Of a stretch of DNA of 52,330 nucleotides, positions 15,746 to 23,345 are shown piece after piece. The DNA lies in the NCBI GenBank assembly GCA_013372845.1, contig JAALOD010000009.1, positions 1 to 52,330 of the forward strand. Direction: 5' to 3'. Under the pieces are notes generated by a model. That model ran no database searches. It was not told where the DNA came from and worked only from the letters and a program-made list of their open reading frames with translations. The position numbers and the translations under genes were made by a program. How positions within the stretch are numbered: the stretch's first letter is position 1; every line of letters begins with the position of its first letter. This stretch comes from Candidatus Udaeobacter sp. (GTDB lineage Bacteria; Verrucomicrobiota; Verrucomicrobiia; Chthoniobacterales; UBA10450).

Positions 15746-17080
15746 ATGCCAGCTAAGTTTGTTCTCGTCGGCAGCGGCTTGGCCGGTGGATTGCTCGCAG
15801 CATACCTGGGGCGCCGCGGGTATGATGTCGATCTCTACGAACGCCGGACCGATCCACGCGAAGGCAATATTGTTGGTGGGCGCTCGATCAATCTGGCAAT
15901 TTCGACCCGTGGGATTCATGCGCTCGAACAGATCGGGATCGCTGACGAAGCGCTACGGCATGCGATCCCGATGCGCGGCCGGATGATTCATGATAAATCA
16001 GGCGCACTGCATTTCGCGGCTTATGATGTTGATCCCAGGAAATGCATCAACTCGATCGGTCGGGCTTCGCTTAACGCCGCGGTCATTGAGGCGGCGCAGC
16101 GTTACCCGAATGTGCGTGTCCATTTCAACCACAAATGCACCGACGTCGATCTGGCCGAAGCGGTGTGCCATTTGGAAACCGAGACCGGCAAAGTGACCGT
16201 GCGTGGCGATGCTGTGATCGGCGTCGATGGCGCCTTCTCAGCGGTGCGCGCTTCGATGCAACGAAACATCGACAATTTCCAATACGACGAGAACTATCTC
16301 GCACATGGTTACAAGGAGCTGACCATCCCGCCAGCGCCGGATGGGTCGTGGCGAATGGAAAAAAACGCTCTTCACATTTGGCCGCGCAAAAGCTTCATGA
16401 TGATTGCCCTGCCGAACCCGGACGGTTCGTTCACTTGTACGCTTTTCTGGGAATTCGAAGGTGCGCGCAGTTTCGCCACGACAAAAACGGACGACGACGT
16501 CCGGCGCTTCTTCGGTGAAGAATTTCCCGACGCAGTTCCCCTCATGCCGACACTGCTCGAGGATTTCAAGAACAACCCAACTGGCTCACTTGTGACGATT
16601 CGTTGCGCGCCCTGGTATTACCGTGACAGGGTCTGCCTGCTCGGCGATGCGGCCCACGCAGTCGTTCCATTTTATGGCCAGGGAATGAATGCCGCGTTCG
16701 AAGATTGCGTCGTGCTCGACGAGTGCCTGGGCAAATTTCCCGATAACCGCGAACGCGCTTTTGCCAAATATTTCGAATCCCGAAAAGAAAATGCCGATGC
16801 GCTCGCCGATCTGGCGATCGGTAATTTCATTGAAATGCGTGACAAAACCGCGTCGCGGACATTTCGCGCGAAAAAGAAACTCGATCATCTGCTCGAAGCC
16901 GCGCTGCCGGGTATGTATCTGCCACTTTACACCATGGTCACTTTTACCCGTATCCCATACGCGCAGGCGGCGCGGCGTGCTCGCTTGCAAGATCGAATCC
17001 TTTACACTGCGCTCATCGTTCTTGTTTTGATCGGAATCCTGGCGCTCGCAGTTTTGCCCGGCCGGTCTCAGCGGCAATGA
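15746..17080 (+). CDS. kmo: Kynurenine 3-monooxygenase with C-terminal membrane anchor
   Basis: A 444-residue FAD-dependent class A hydroxylase. VGSGLAGGLLAAYLGRRG near residue 8 is the dinucleotide-binding motif, GGRSINLAISTRG is the kynurenine-monooxygenase signature, and GDAAHAVVPFYGQGMNAAFEDC binds FAD. It hydroxylates kynurenine to 3-hydroxykynurenine using NADPH and O2. The last 25 residues (LYTALIVLVLIGILALAVLPG) form a clear transmembrane helix, like the anchor of animal mitochondrial KMO, so the enzyme is probably attached to the inner membrane. I chose ATG 15746 rather than the track start at 15710 because the FAD motif then begins normally. Confidence 0.96.
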   Translation: MPAKFVLVGSGLAGGLLAAYLGRRGYDVDLYERRTDPREGNIVGGRSINLAISTRGIHALEQIGIADEALRHAIPMRGRMIHDKSGALHFAAYDVDPRKCINSIGRASLNAAVIEAAQRYPNVRVHFNHKCTDVDLAEAVCHLETETGKVTVRGDAVIGVDGAFSAVRASMQRNIDNFQYDENYLAHGYKELTIPPAPDGSWRMEKNALHIWPRKSFMMIALPNPDGSFTCTLFWEFEGARSFATTKTDDDVRRFFGEEFPDAVPLMPTLLEDFKNNPTGSLVTIRCAPWYYRDRVCLLGDAAHAVVPFYGQGMNAAFEDCVVLDECLGKFPDNRERAFAKYFESRKENADALADLAIGNFIEMRDKTASRTFRAKKKLDHLLEAALPGMYLPLYTMVTFTRIPYAQAARRARLQDRILYTALIVLVLIGILALAVLPGRSQRQ

Positions 17081-17117
17081 ATCAATTTACGCTCTCCAGT
17101 CTTATACGCCCGTTTTC

Positions 17118-17570
17118 TTACTTGCGATTCCGTCCAGCGCTTCTTGAGCCAACGCGTTGATGCGCTTCCTGTTCCAGAGTCGCGACGACCTTGTTGAAAC
17201 CCCTGATATTGGCGGCGCTAACGCGACGGACAACGGCGCGTTCCAATGCAGATAAATGACGCTGGACGCGCTTCGCAAGCTTTCGCCCTTTTGCCGTTAA
17301 TCTCACGACGAATGTGCGGCGATCTGTTGCGCCGACCGTGCGCGTGATCAACCCGCGTCTTGCCAGGCGATCGAGAATGCTGGTCAAGGTCGATCTCTTG
17401 TGCGCGAGGCCACGATGGAGCTCAGCCACGTTGGCCCGGCCGGAATGGGCAAGCAGCCCTAAAACATGCGCTTCCGCCTGCGTCAACCCCCGTTGCCTCA
17501 GGTCGTCAAGATAAAGGCCGATTCGGTGCGTCGCACGGTGGACTGGATGAACAAGTCGCAGTGGCATCAA
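17118..17570 (-). CDS. MarR-family transcriptional regulator
   Basis: A 150-residue winged-helix regulator. LTQAEAHVLGLLAHSGRANVAELHRGLAHKRSTLTSILDRLARRGLITR is the helix-turn-helix, with the wing ATDRRTFVVRLTAKG behind it. The start ATG 17570 overlaps the upstream gene by 65 bp, so it is probably translationally coupled as the last gene of a three-gene minus-strand operon. A later start is possible. The likely target is the 15-bp-phased CGATAT array in front of the operon at 18500, giving autoregulation. It is convergent with the kynurenine monooxygenase gene, but nothing shows that it controls the tryptophan genes. Confidence 0.85.
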   Translation of the reverse strand: MMPLRLVHPVHRATHRIGLYLDDLRQRGLTQAEAHVLGLLAHSGRANVAELHRGLAHKRSTLTSILDRLARRGLITRTVGATDRRTFVVRLTAKGRKLAKRVQRHLSALERAVVRRVSAANIRGFNKVVATLEQEAHQRVGSRSAGRNRK

Positions 17571-17961
17571 TTGAAAGCGGCTTCAAATCCGGCTCTACCC
17601 ACGAAGTTCGCGCTTCGTCACTAAAAAGCCGTTCGGCCGAATAATAAGCGAGTGGAAAATTCTTTTCCAGCAATTGCGGATTTGCGTGGACGATGTCTTC
17701 CAAGCGTTCTGCGCGGCCGGCCGCGTGCGCGCCTGAGAGAAGATACACCCAAAATAACGTGATGGTCTCGTGATACTTTTCCGGCTTGCCGGCGGCCGCG
17801 GCGAATCGGCGCAACGTGTTGCGCATCTTATTTGCAGCCTGCCGCACGGACAAGGATTCGGCGAGATAGACCCACGCTACGTGCAAATGCGAAGCATGAT
17901 GGAAATCCGCGTTCGCGATCTCGCCTCGCTCGAGCGCGCGCGTTAATTCCACATCAGTCAT
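17506..17961 (-). CDS. Conserved hypothetical protein
   Basis: About 151 residues from ATG 17961, which overlaps the stop of the upstream gene by 8 bp. The core MTDVELTRALERGEIANADFHHASHLHVAWVYLAES, MRNTLRRFAAAAGKPEKYHETITLFWVYLLSG and AYYSAERLFSDEAR is helical and rich in His and aromatic residues. I recall similar proteins with FHHxDHxxxAW and KYHETIT motifs, which suggest a metal site, in many bacteria, all without a function. The last 18 residues are low complexity and lie in the overlap with the MarR gene. It is the middle gene of the SRPBCC-hypothetical-MarR operon. Confidence 0.78.
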   Translation of the reverse strand: MTDVELTRALERGEIANADFHHASHLHVAWVYLAESLSVRQAANKMRNTLRRFAAAAGKPEKYHETITLFWVYLLSGAHAAGRAERLEDIVHANPQLLEKNFPLAYYSAERLFSDEARTSWVEPDLKPLSIDATATCSSSPPCDAPNRPLS

Positions 17962-18493
17962 GAATGCCGCCCTTTGCGAGAGCTTCGTTGATGGCCGTTT
18001 CCCAATGGATCCGCTGTTGCTCCGCCCAATGTGCGTCCAGTTTGGCAACCTCATCATTCCCCTCCGGCGCCAGCGCGGAACGCCGATACGTGATTGTCGC
18101 TTTGGAATGTTGTTCGCTGTCGGGAACAACGCGGATCTTGATCTCGTTAGCCGTGAACGGTGGTGCCATGACTACGTACTCCACCCGGCCGTTCCCAGGG
18201 TCGTATGTTGTGAGCAACCAGAGTCGATCCTTGCCATCGGCGCTTGTCGTAGTGAACACTGCCCCCTCGCGCTGCAGGGCTTGTGCCGGGTGAATGAAAC
18301 GCGGCGACCAACCTGGCGCCCACTCCGCCTCGCGCACCGGTCCAAAAAGGGGCGTTACATCGGCGACCGAGCCGTTTAACCCGATCGTGAAGGATTGTGT
18401 TCGCTGTTCAACCACCGCCCTGCCCGCTTCTCCAGCCAATGCCGCTTGAATCAGTGCAAGGCCGCACGCCCATCTCGTTAAACAGCTCTTCAT
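17954..18493 (-). CDS. Exported SRPBCC-like (START-fold) protein
   Basis: A 179-residue protein with a signal peptide (SCLTRWACGLALIQAALAGEAG). The rest follows the SRPBCC/polyketide-cyclase-like pattern: SFTIGLNGSVADVTPLFGPVREAEWAPGWSPRFIHP, a strand-rich middle (KDRLWLLTTYDPGNGRVEYVVM) and a long C-terminal helix (HWAEQQRIHWETAINEAL). Such domains bind hydrophobic small molecules in a cavity. It is the first gene of a three-gene operon with a MarR regulator. The ATG is preceded by AT-rich repeats with no visible Shine-Dalgarno. Ligand and role are unknown. Confidence 0.8.
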   Translation of the reverse strand: MKSCLTRWACGLALIQAALAGEAGRAVVEQRTQSFTIGLNGSVADVTPLFGPVREAEWAPGWSPRFIHPAQALQREGAVFTTTSADGKDRLWLLTTYDPGNGRVEYVVMAPPFTANEIKIRVVPDSEQHSKATITYRRSALAPEGNDEVAKLDAHWAEQQRIHWETAINEALAKGGIHD

Positions 18494-18499
18494 AATATA

Positions 18500-18541
18500 T
18501 TACGATATAGTAAAATGCGATATCGTAATATACGATATCGT
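18500..18541. promoter_or_regulatory. 15-bp-phased CGATAT array, likely MarR operator
   Basis: CGATAT occurs at 18503, 18518 and 18533, exactly 15 bp apart; the latter two are the palindrome CGATATCG. TTACGATAT (18500-18508) and ATATCGTAA (18520-18528) also form a 9-bp inverted repeat. The array ends 7 bp before the start codon of the SRPBCC gene and overlaps where its promoter must be. TTGACG on the minus strand, reaching to 18546, may be a -35 element. Confidence 0.65.
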
Positions 18542-18725
18542 CAACTATTAATTCGACTATTCGATTTTTTGAGAGAAGGTTAGCTGATTGCGCGATAAGG
18601 CAGTGCAGGAAAAATGGCTCGGGCCAAAAAAGAAGCTCAAGGAGGCTTTGGACTGGCGCCCTTTCCATAACCTCAGTCGGTTCATTTGAAATTGTAAGGC
18701 CCCGGGCGGGCTTGCTATTCCTCCG

Positions 18726-19382
18726 ATGCACCCACAAATTCGCCTGTCTTCTATTCTCGCTATCTGCTGTCTGCTTTTTGCCCCGCTTCTTCGCGCACAG
18801 GAGAATCCACTGAACGATCCTGACTTGAAGGAGATGCTAAAGGAGGCGCAGGAAATGCAGAAGGAAGCCAAGGAGCTTCAAAAACAAAACCCGACGTCGC
18901 CGGACACAAAAAAGAAACTCGCGGAAATGCTGTCGCAAGCGAAAGAAGAGGAAGCTCGCCAGGAGGAGCAGGAAAAACGTGAAAAGGAAAAAGTGCAGAC
19001 CGCGCTGAAGAAGCAACTCGAAGCGCCGGGACAGGTCGTGTTACCCGATTGGACACCGGCTACCCCCGAGTTCAAGGCCGCTGGAGCGCCAGCGCGAAAA
19101 ATCGTGGACGACGAAGTAAAAATTGTTCAGACCGGCACTTCTTCGCTTACTCCAGAGAAAATAGCGGACAGCTGGCAAGCGGCAGCAACCGCAGCGAACA
19201 ATCTCAATCAGAGCCTTAACAAGATTAATGTGAACGGCAAGATCACGAGGATCTTGTTCCTCAGCACGCGCACCGACCCCAGGCAAGAAGTGGAACTCGA
19301 GGCCAGCCGCGAACCGGACAGTAAAATTACCCAGGTAGAAATCTCCTTACCGTTACCAAAGCCGAATATCGAGAGGGAATAA
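18726..19382 (+). CDS. Secreted coiled-coil protein of unknown function
   Basis: 218 residues with an N-terminal signal peptide (LSSILAICCLLFAPLLRAQ). Residues about 28-105 are an extremely charged helix (LKEMLKEAQEMQKEAKELQKQ, KKKLAEMLSQAKEEEARQEEQEKREKEKVQ), which should form a coiled coil. The C-terminal 110 residues are strand-rich and end ITQVEISLPLPKPNIERE. I do not recognise a family. The protein is probably periplasmic. It is divergent from the SRPBCC operon across the 230-bp region holding the CGATAT array, but those sites are more than 180 bp from this start. Confidence 0.7.
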   Translation: MHPQIRLSSILAICCLLFAPLLRAQENPLNDPDLKEMLKEAQEMQKEAKELQKQNPTSPDTKKKLAEMLSQAKEEEARQEEQEKREKEKVQTALKKQLEAPGQVVLPDWTPATPEFKAAGAPARKIVDDEVKIVQTGTSSLTPEKIADSWQAAATAANNLNQSLNKINVNGKITRILFLSTRTDPRQEVELEASREPDSKITQVEISLPLPKPNIERE

Positions 19383-19446
19383 GACACCGCTTGGCATGAC
19401 GCAGGAACTTGCAATTCGCCTGAGCTAGGATTAACAAAATTATACT

Positions 19447-19890
19447 ATGGCCGATACATACGTTCCAATGATCAGCTCCGGTGTTGCAGGACCGCTTGGT
19501 GTTCTTCATCTACCACGTCTCTGGCTCAAAGTTTCGCTTGAGGAGCAAGGCAAACTCGCACCTGGTTATCCGGGCATCGGCAGAGGGTTTGATGCCATGA
19601 CTTGTGCCGCGCTCGGACTCGAAGAGCAGGCGGTAAAAGATTACATCAAACAAAACAAGCCGACTTATCCCGAATTCGAAAGCTGGGTAAAGAAGAACGC
19701 CAAGTCACTCAATCGAGACGCGGTTGAAAAGCATAACGCCGCGGTGCGTGGTTACATTCACGATGATGAGACGCGCAAGAGCGTTCTGGGTGCATGCGAC
19801 ATCGCGGATGAGGCTTCGGCTCCGAAAGACGCGGTGAACCTCAACAATCTCGACGATTGGTACGAGTTTCATCAGGTGGTCCTCAAGTAG
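19447..19890 (+). CDS. DUF5069 family protein
   Basis: The 147-residue protein has the DUF5069 layout: LHLPRLWLKVSLEEQGKLAPGYPGIGRGFDAMTCAALGL followed by VKDYIKQNKPTYPEFESWVKKNAKSL and a C-terminal NNLDDWYEFHQVVL. DUF5069 is a small cytosolic helical domain found mostly in Verrucomicrobia and Planctomycetes, with no known function. The ORF is complete with a normal length. It lies about 130 bp upstream of the Rieske oxygenase gene on the same strand. Confidence 0.85.
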   Translation: MADTYVPMISSGVAGPLGVLHLPRLWLKVSLEEQGKLAPGYPGIGRGFDAMTCAALGLEEQAVKDYIKQNKPTYPEFESWVKKNAKSLNRDAVEKHNAAVRGYIHDDETRKSVLGACDIADEASAPKDAVNLNNLDDWYEFHQVVLK

Positions 19891-20021
19891 CGAGACCACA
19901 TCGGAGCGAAGAAAGTTCGTCCCGGCGAGGGCGCCGAGAGTCCGAGCCGGACTTGCATAGCGCGCGGTGCGCGTGCGATTACTGCATTGACGTGAACGCA
20001 GGCGGCGTGGAGCATTCTCAA

Positions 20022-21149
20022 ATGCCATCGACGCAGACCAACGTAGCGCCATCATTTCGCAAGACGACTGAGACATTCACGGCCGGCGCCAAGAGCTTGT
20101 CCCAACGCTACTTTGTCTCCCCCGAGATTTTTGCGGATGAGCAAAAAAAGATTTTTTCCGCGCAATGGGTGTTAGCTGGGCATCAAAGTCAGATCACAAG
20201 ATCCGGTGATTACTTCCTCTCGGAAATCGCCGCTGAAAATTTGATTGTCGTCCGGGATCAAAGATCGACAATTCGCGGCTTCTACAACGTTTGCCGTCAT
20301 CGCGGGACGCGACTCCGGGAAGATCAGACCGGGCATGCGTCCGTAATTCAGTGTCCTTATCACGCATGGACATACGCACTGGACGGACGACTGCTTGGCG
20401 CGCCGCACATGGATGATGTCCCCGGGTTTGATAAAGCCGATTATTCACTTCACCCGGTGCACCTCGGTTTGTGGGAGGGATTCATTTTCGCAAATCTGGC
20501 GGATTCCCCTACTCCACTGGATAAATGGTTCGCGCCGCTGGCAGGGAAGTTCTCGCATTGGAATTTGCCGAAGCTGCGCTCAGCGAAACGGATCGATTAC
20601 GACGTGCAGGCGAATTGGAAGCTGATCTTCGAAAACTATTCGGAGTGCTATCACTGCCCGGGAGTGCATCCGGCGCTCTCGAAATTATCGCCGTACGACT
20701 CGGCCGAGAACGATCTAACCGAAGGACCTTTCCTGGGAGGATTCATGCGGATTACCAAAGGCAACAGCCTGACCATGAGCGGCAAATCTTGTGCGTTGCC
20801 AGTTGGCGATTTCCGGGATTTCCATCGCATTTTTTATTATTCCATTTTCCCCAACATGCTGCTCAGCCTGCACCCAGACTACGCGATGTTGCACCAGCTT
20901 CGTCCGATGTCGCCGGAGAGGACTTTAATATTTTGCGATTGGTTTTTTCATCCGGAAGCGTTCGAGCGAAAAGATTTCAAGCCCGAGGACGCGATCGAGT
21001 TCTGGGACATGACCAACAAGCAGGACTGGCACGTGTGCGAATTGAGCCAGCAAGGCATTGCCTCGCGCGCGTACGAGCCAGGCCCGTACTCGACACGGGA
21101 GAGCATTCCCGCCGCGTGGGACCGCGAGTATTTGCGTTACGTTTCGTAG
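20022..21149 (+). CDS. Rieske non-heme iron oxygenase, alpha subunit
   Basis: 375 residues from ATG 20022; the track start at 19857 adds an unrelated arginine-rich leader. The Rieske cluster is C91-x-H93 (CRHRGTRL) and C111-x2-H114 (CPYHAW). The catalytic iron site is ENYSECYHCPGVHP with H211 and H216, and a late Asp lies in the MTNKQDWHVCE helix. ENYxECYHCPxVHP and SPYSTRESxxxxWDREYLR-like wording places it near the betaine/choline/carnitine monooxygenase type rather than the classical benzoate type. No ferredoxin or reductase gene is adjacent. It precedes tryptophan dioxygenase on the same strand, so an indole- or anthranilate-derived substrate is possible but unproven. Confidence 0.88.
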   Translation: MPSTQTNVAPSFRKTTETFTAGAKSLSQRYFVSPEIFADEQKKIFSAQWVLAGHQSQITRSGDYFLSEIAAENLIVVRDQRSTIRGFYNVCRHRGTRLREDQTGHASVIQCPYHAWTYALDGRLLGAPHMDDVPGFDKADYSLHPVHLGLWEGFIFANLADSPTPLDKWFAPLAGKFSHWNLPKLRSAKRIDYDVQANWKLIFENYSECYHCPGVHPALSKLSPYDSAENDLTEGPFLGGFMRITKGNSLTMSGKSCALPVGDFRDFHRIFYYSIFPNMLLSLHPDYAMLHQLRPMSPERTLIFCDWFFHPEAFERKDFKPEDAIEFWDMTNKQDWHVCELSQQGIASRAYEPGPYSTRESIPAAWDREYLRYVS

Positions 21150-21164
21150 CGCACGTGATTCGTA

Positions 21165-21293
21165 GAAGCGTTAAATCGTCGGACCGGAATTCCGCCGCAA
21201 GCGCCGCCAAGAACTCTGCGGAGAAACAGCCTTTGTCATCCAGTATGGCTTCGCCTCGTCGAAGCGTTAAATCGTTGAAAGGTTAAAGCGTTA
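21165..21293 (+). repeat. GAAGCGTTAAATCGT direct repeats before tryptophan dioxygenase
   Basis: GAAGCGTTAAATCGT occurs exactly at 21165-21179 and again at 21261-21275, followed by GAAAGGTTAAAGCGTTACG. Related strings GTTGAAGCGTTGAAGCGTT and AACGCTTTAACGCTTCGTCGCTTCG follow the dioxygenase at about 22120-22205. The gene is therefore bracketed by the same low-complexity heptad family. Confidence 0.6.
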
Positions 21294-21309
21294 CGGCGAG
21301 CATGCACTT

Positions 21310-22095
21310 ATGCCTTCGCTTACGTACGCCAGTTATCTTGACTTGGAGAAGCTGCTTACGCTTCAGAAACCTCGCTCGAGTCCGCCAGAGCACGATGAGA
21401 TGCTCTTCATCATCATTCATCAGACGTACGAGCTGTGGTTCAAGCAGTTGCTGCATGAGTTCGAGAAAATAAAAAGAGACTTTTCCGCAGGCGATCTTTT
21501 CGGCGCGATTCACACATTCAAACGTGTGCGCACAATCATGAAGGTCCTGGTCGCCCAGATAGATATTCTTGAAACGATGACGCCTTCTTCGTTCTCGAGT
21601 TTTCGGGACCGGCTCGAGACTGCATCGGGATTTCAATCCGTGCAGTTTCGAGAAATTGAATTTGCGCTCGGATACAAGCGCGAAACGACAGTCAGATATC
21701 TGAAGCCGGATTTCCCGGGATATGATGCGCTGCGACAATTGCTCCGAGAACGCAGTGTGGTCGATCATTTTTACGATTTCCTTGCTCTGCGCGGCGCACA
21801 AATTCCCGCAGACCTAAAGGATCGCGACGTCACTAAACCAAATGAACCCGACGAGCGCGTACAGGAGGAAATTCTGCAGCTCTACAAGAGTTCGCCTGAA
21901 TGCTCGATTCTCTTCGAATTGATGACCGATTTTGACGAAGGACTGCAGGAGTGGCGTTACCGGCACATCAAGCTTGTTGAGCGAACTATCGGAGCTAAGA
22001 AAGGCACCGGAGGATCACCCGGCGTCCCGTTTCTCAAGGAATCGTTGTTTAAGCCTGTGTTTCACGATTTGTGGGCGATCCGGCACGAACTGTAG
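21310..22095 (+). CDS. kynA: Tryptophan 2,3-dioxygenase
   Basis: The 261-residue heme enzyme has the family's active-site pieces: IIIHQTYELWFKQ with H37, FREIEFALG with R114 for the substrate carboxylate, heme-ligand H219 in EWRYRHIKLVERTIGAKKGTGGSPG, and the GTGGS loop. It opens the indole ring of L-tryptophan with O2 to N-formylkynurenine and commits it to the kynurenine pathway. Length is within the bacterial TDO range (about 260-280). It is convergent with the ACMS decarboxylase gene, 94 bp away, and the flanks carry AAGCGTT repeats. No Shine-Dalgarno stands out. Identification is firm. Confidence 0.97.
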   Translation: MPSLTYASYLDLEKLLTLQKPRSSPPEHDEMLFIIIHQTYELWFKQLLHEFEKIKRDFSAGDLFGAIHTFKRVRTIMKVLVAQIDILETMTPSSFSSFRDRLETASGFQSVQFREIEFALGYKRETTVRYLKPDFPGYDALRQLLRERSVVDHFYDFLALRGAQIPADLKDRDVTKPNEPDERVQEEILQLYKSSPECSILFELMTDFDEGLQEWRYRHIKLVERTIGAKKGTGGSPGVPFLKESLFKPVFHDLWAIRHEL

Positions 22096-22189
22096 CGCGC
22101 AAAAGCACACCGTTGAAGGGTTGAAGCGTTGAAGCGTTCAAGCGGAATGCAGGACAAACAGGGGACCCGGAACTTTCCGTTGCAACGCT

Positions 22190-23242
22190 TTAACGCTTCG
22201 TCGCTTCGTTGAGTCCAAGAAATTGGCGCGCAGTTCCGGAAAGCAATTGCGCTTTCTCTTTGGCGGAAAGGTTCATCGATTCGATGAGTTCTCCCGCTTT
22301 TGCTTCACCTAAGGGAAAAGGATAATCGGACCCGAGGGCGACGCGTTGGGCACCGAAGAGCTTGAGCAATAGCGCCAACGCGTCGGCGTCGTGCACGAGT
22401 GAATCGACGTAGAACCGTGCAGGCGCGGTGCCGCCAGCAAGATAAGCGCGTGGATTTGTGTTGTTCTCCCCAGCCACCAGGTCCGGCCGCACGTGAAACG
22501 CTCGCTCGACACGGCCAACGGTAAATGGAAATGCGCCGCCGCCATGAGCGAACGCAACGCGAAGCTTGGGAAAGCGGTCGAACACGCCGCCAAAGATCAT
22601 CGAGCAGATCGCCAGCGAAGTCTCGGCGGGCATGCCGACAAGCCAGGGCAACCAATATTTGGGCATGCGCTCTTTGCCAAGCATGTCCCAGGGATGGACA
22701 AAAATCGCAGCGTTGAGTTTTTCTGCCGCGCTCCAAACAGGTTGAAGCGAAGCATTATCGAGGTTCAAAGCATCGATGCGTCCAGAGTGCGGGTTCGCGT
22801 CCACATGCGTGCCGATCTCTGCGCCGCGCAATCCCAGCTCGCGGACACATCTTTCCAGTTCGCCTGCTGCAAGATCCGGATCTTGCATTGGAATCGTCGC
22901 CAACCCTGCGAATCGCTTCGGATGTTCACGAACGACCTCCGCGATGTGGTCATTTAGTCGCCGGGAAAGATCCAAAGCATCAGCCGGTTTTGCCCAGTAG
23001 CTAAACATCACCGGCACGGTCGAGAGCACCTGCATCGAGACGCCATCGCGATGGCATTCCTCGATCCGCTGGACAGGATCCCAGACATTGTCCGTAATCT
23101 CGCGGAAGACACGGTCTCCGATCATCATGCGAGCGCAGCAGGGCTTGTAATGATCAAGCCTGACGAACCCGCTGTAACCGTATTTTGCGTCGAGGTCCGG
23201 CCAGTCGCGCGGCAGAATGTGGGTATGAAGATCGATCTTCAT
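22190..23242 (-). CDS. 2-amino-3-carboxymuconate 6-semialdehyde decarboxylase (ACMSD)
   Basis: 350-residue amidohydrolase-superfamily decarboxylase. Zinc ligands are H6 and H8 (LHTHILP), H183 (FVHPWDMLG) and D306 (LGSDYPFPLGE), with catalytic H233 in FAHGGGAFPF and substrate arginines plausible at R47 and R247. The FVHPWDMLG and AHGGGAFPFTVGR phrases are ACMSD-specific rather than generic amidohydrolase. The enzyme decarboxylates ACMS to aminomuconate semialdehyde and so diverts flux away from quinolinate and NAD towards catabolism. The gene for the enzyme that makes ACMS lies about 100 bp upstream on the same strand, so the two are probably co-transcribed. Confidence 0.96.
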   Translation of the reverse strand: MKIDLHTHILPRDWPDLDAKYGYSGFVRLDHYKPCCARMMIGDRVFREITDNVWDPVQRIEECHRDGVSMQVLSTVPVMFSYWAKPADALDLSRRLNDHIAEVVREHPKRFAGLATIPMQDPDLAAGELERCVRELGLRGAEIGTHVDANPHSGRIDALNLDNASLQPVWSAAEKLNAAIFVHPWDMLGKERMPKYWLPWLVGMPAETSLAICSMIFGGVFDRFPKLRVAFAHGGGAFPFTVGRVERAFHVRPDLVAGENNTNPRAYLAGGTAPARFYVDSLVHDADALALLLKLFGAQRVALGSDYPFPLGEAKAGELIESMNLSAKEKAQLLSGTARQFLGLNEATKR

Positions 23243-23345
23243 TCAATAGAGCAAACGTCCAACGCTCAACATCCAACGCCCAACTTCGAAATCAGAGAGA
23301 ATCGCACTGTTATTCCTGCTCCTGCGCCTGCTCTTGCTCGAGTTC

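Noticed and set aside
20525-21286. 253-aa plus-strand ORF overlapping the Rieske gene
   Set aside because: Arg-rich shadow frame; the Rieske iron-site motifs are in the other frame.
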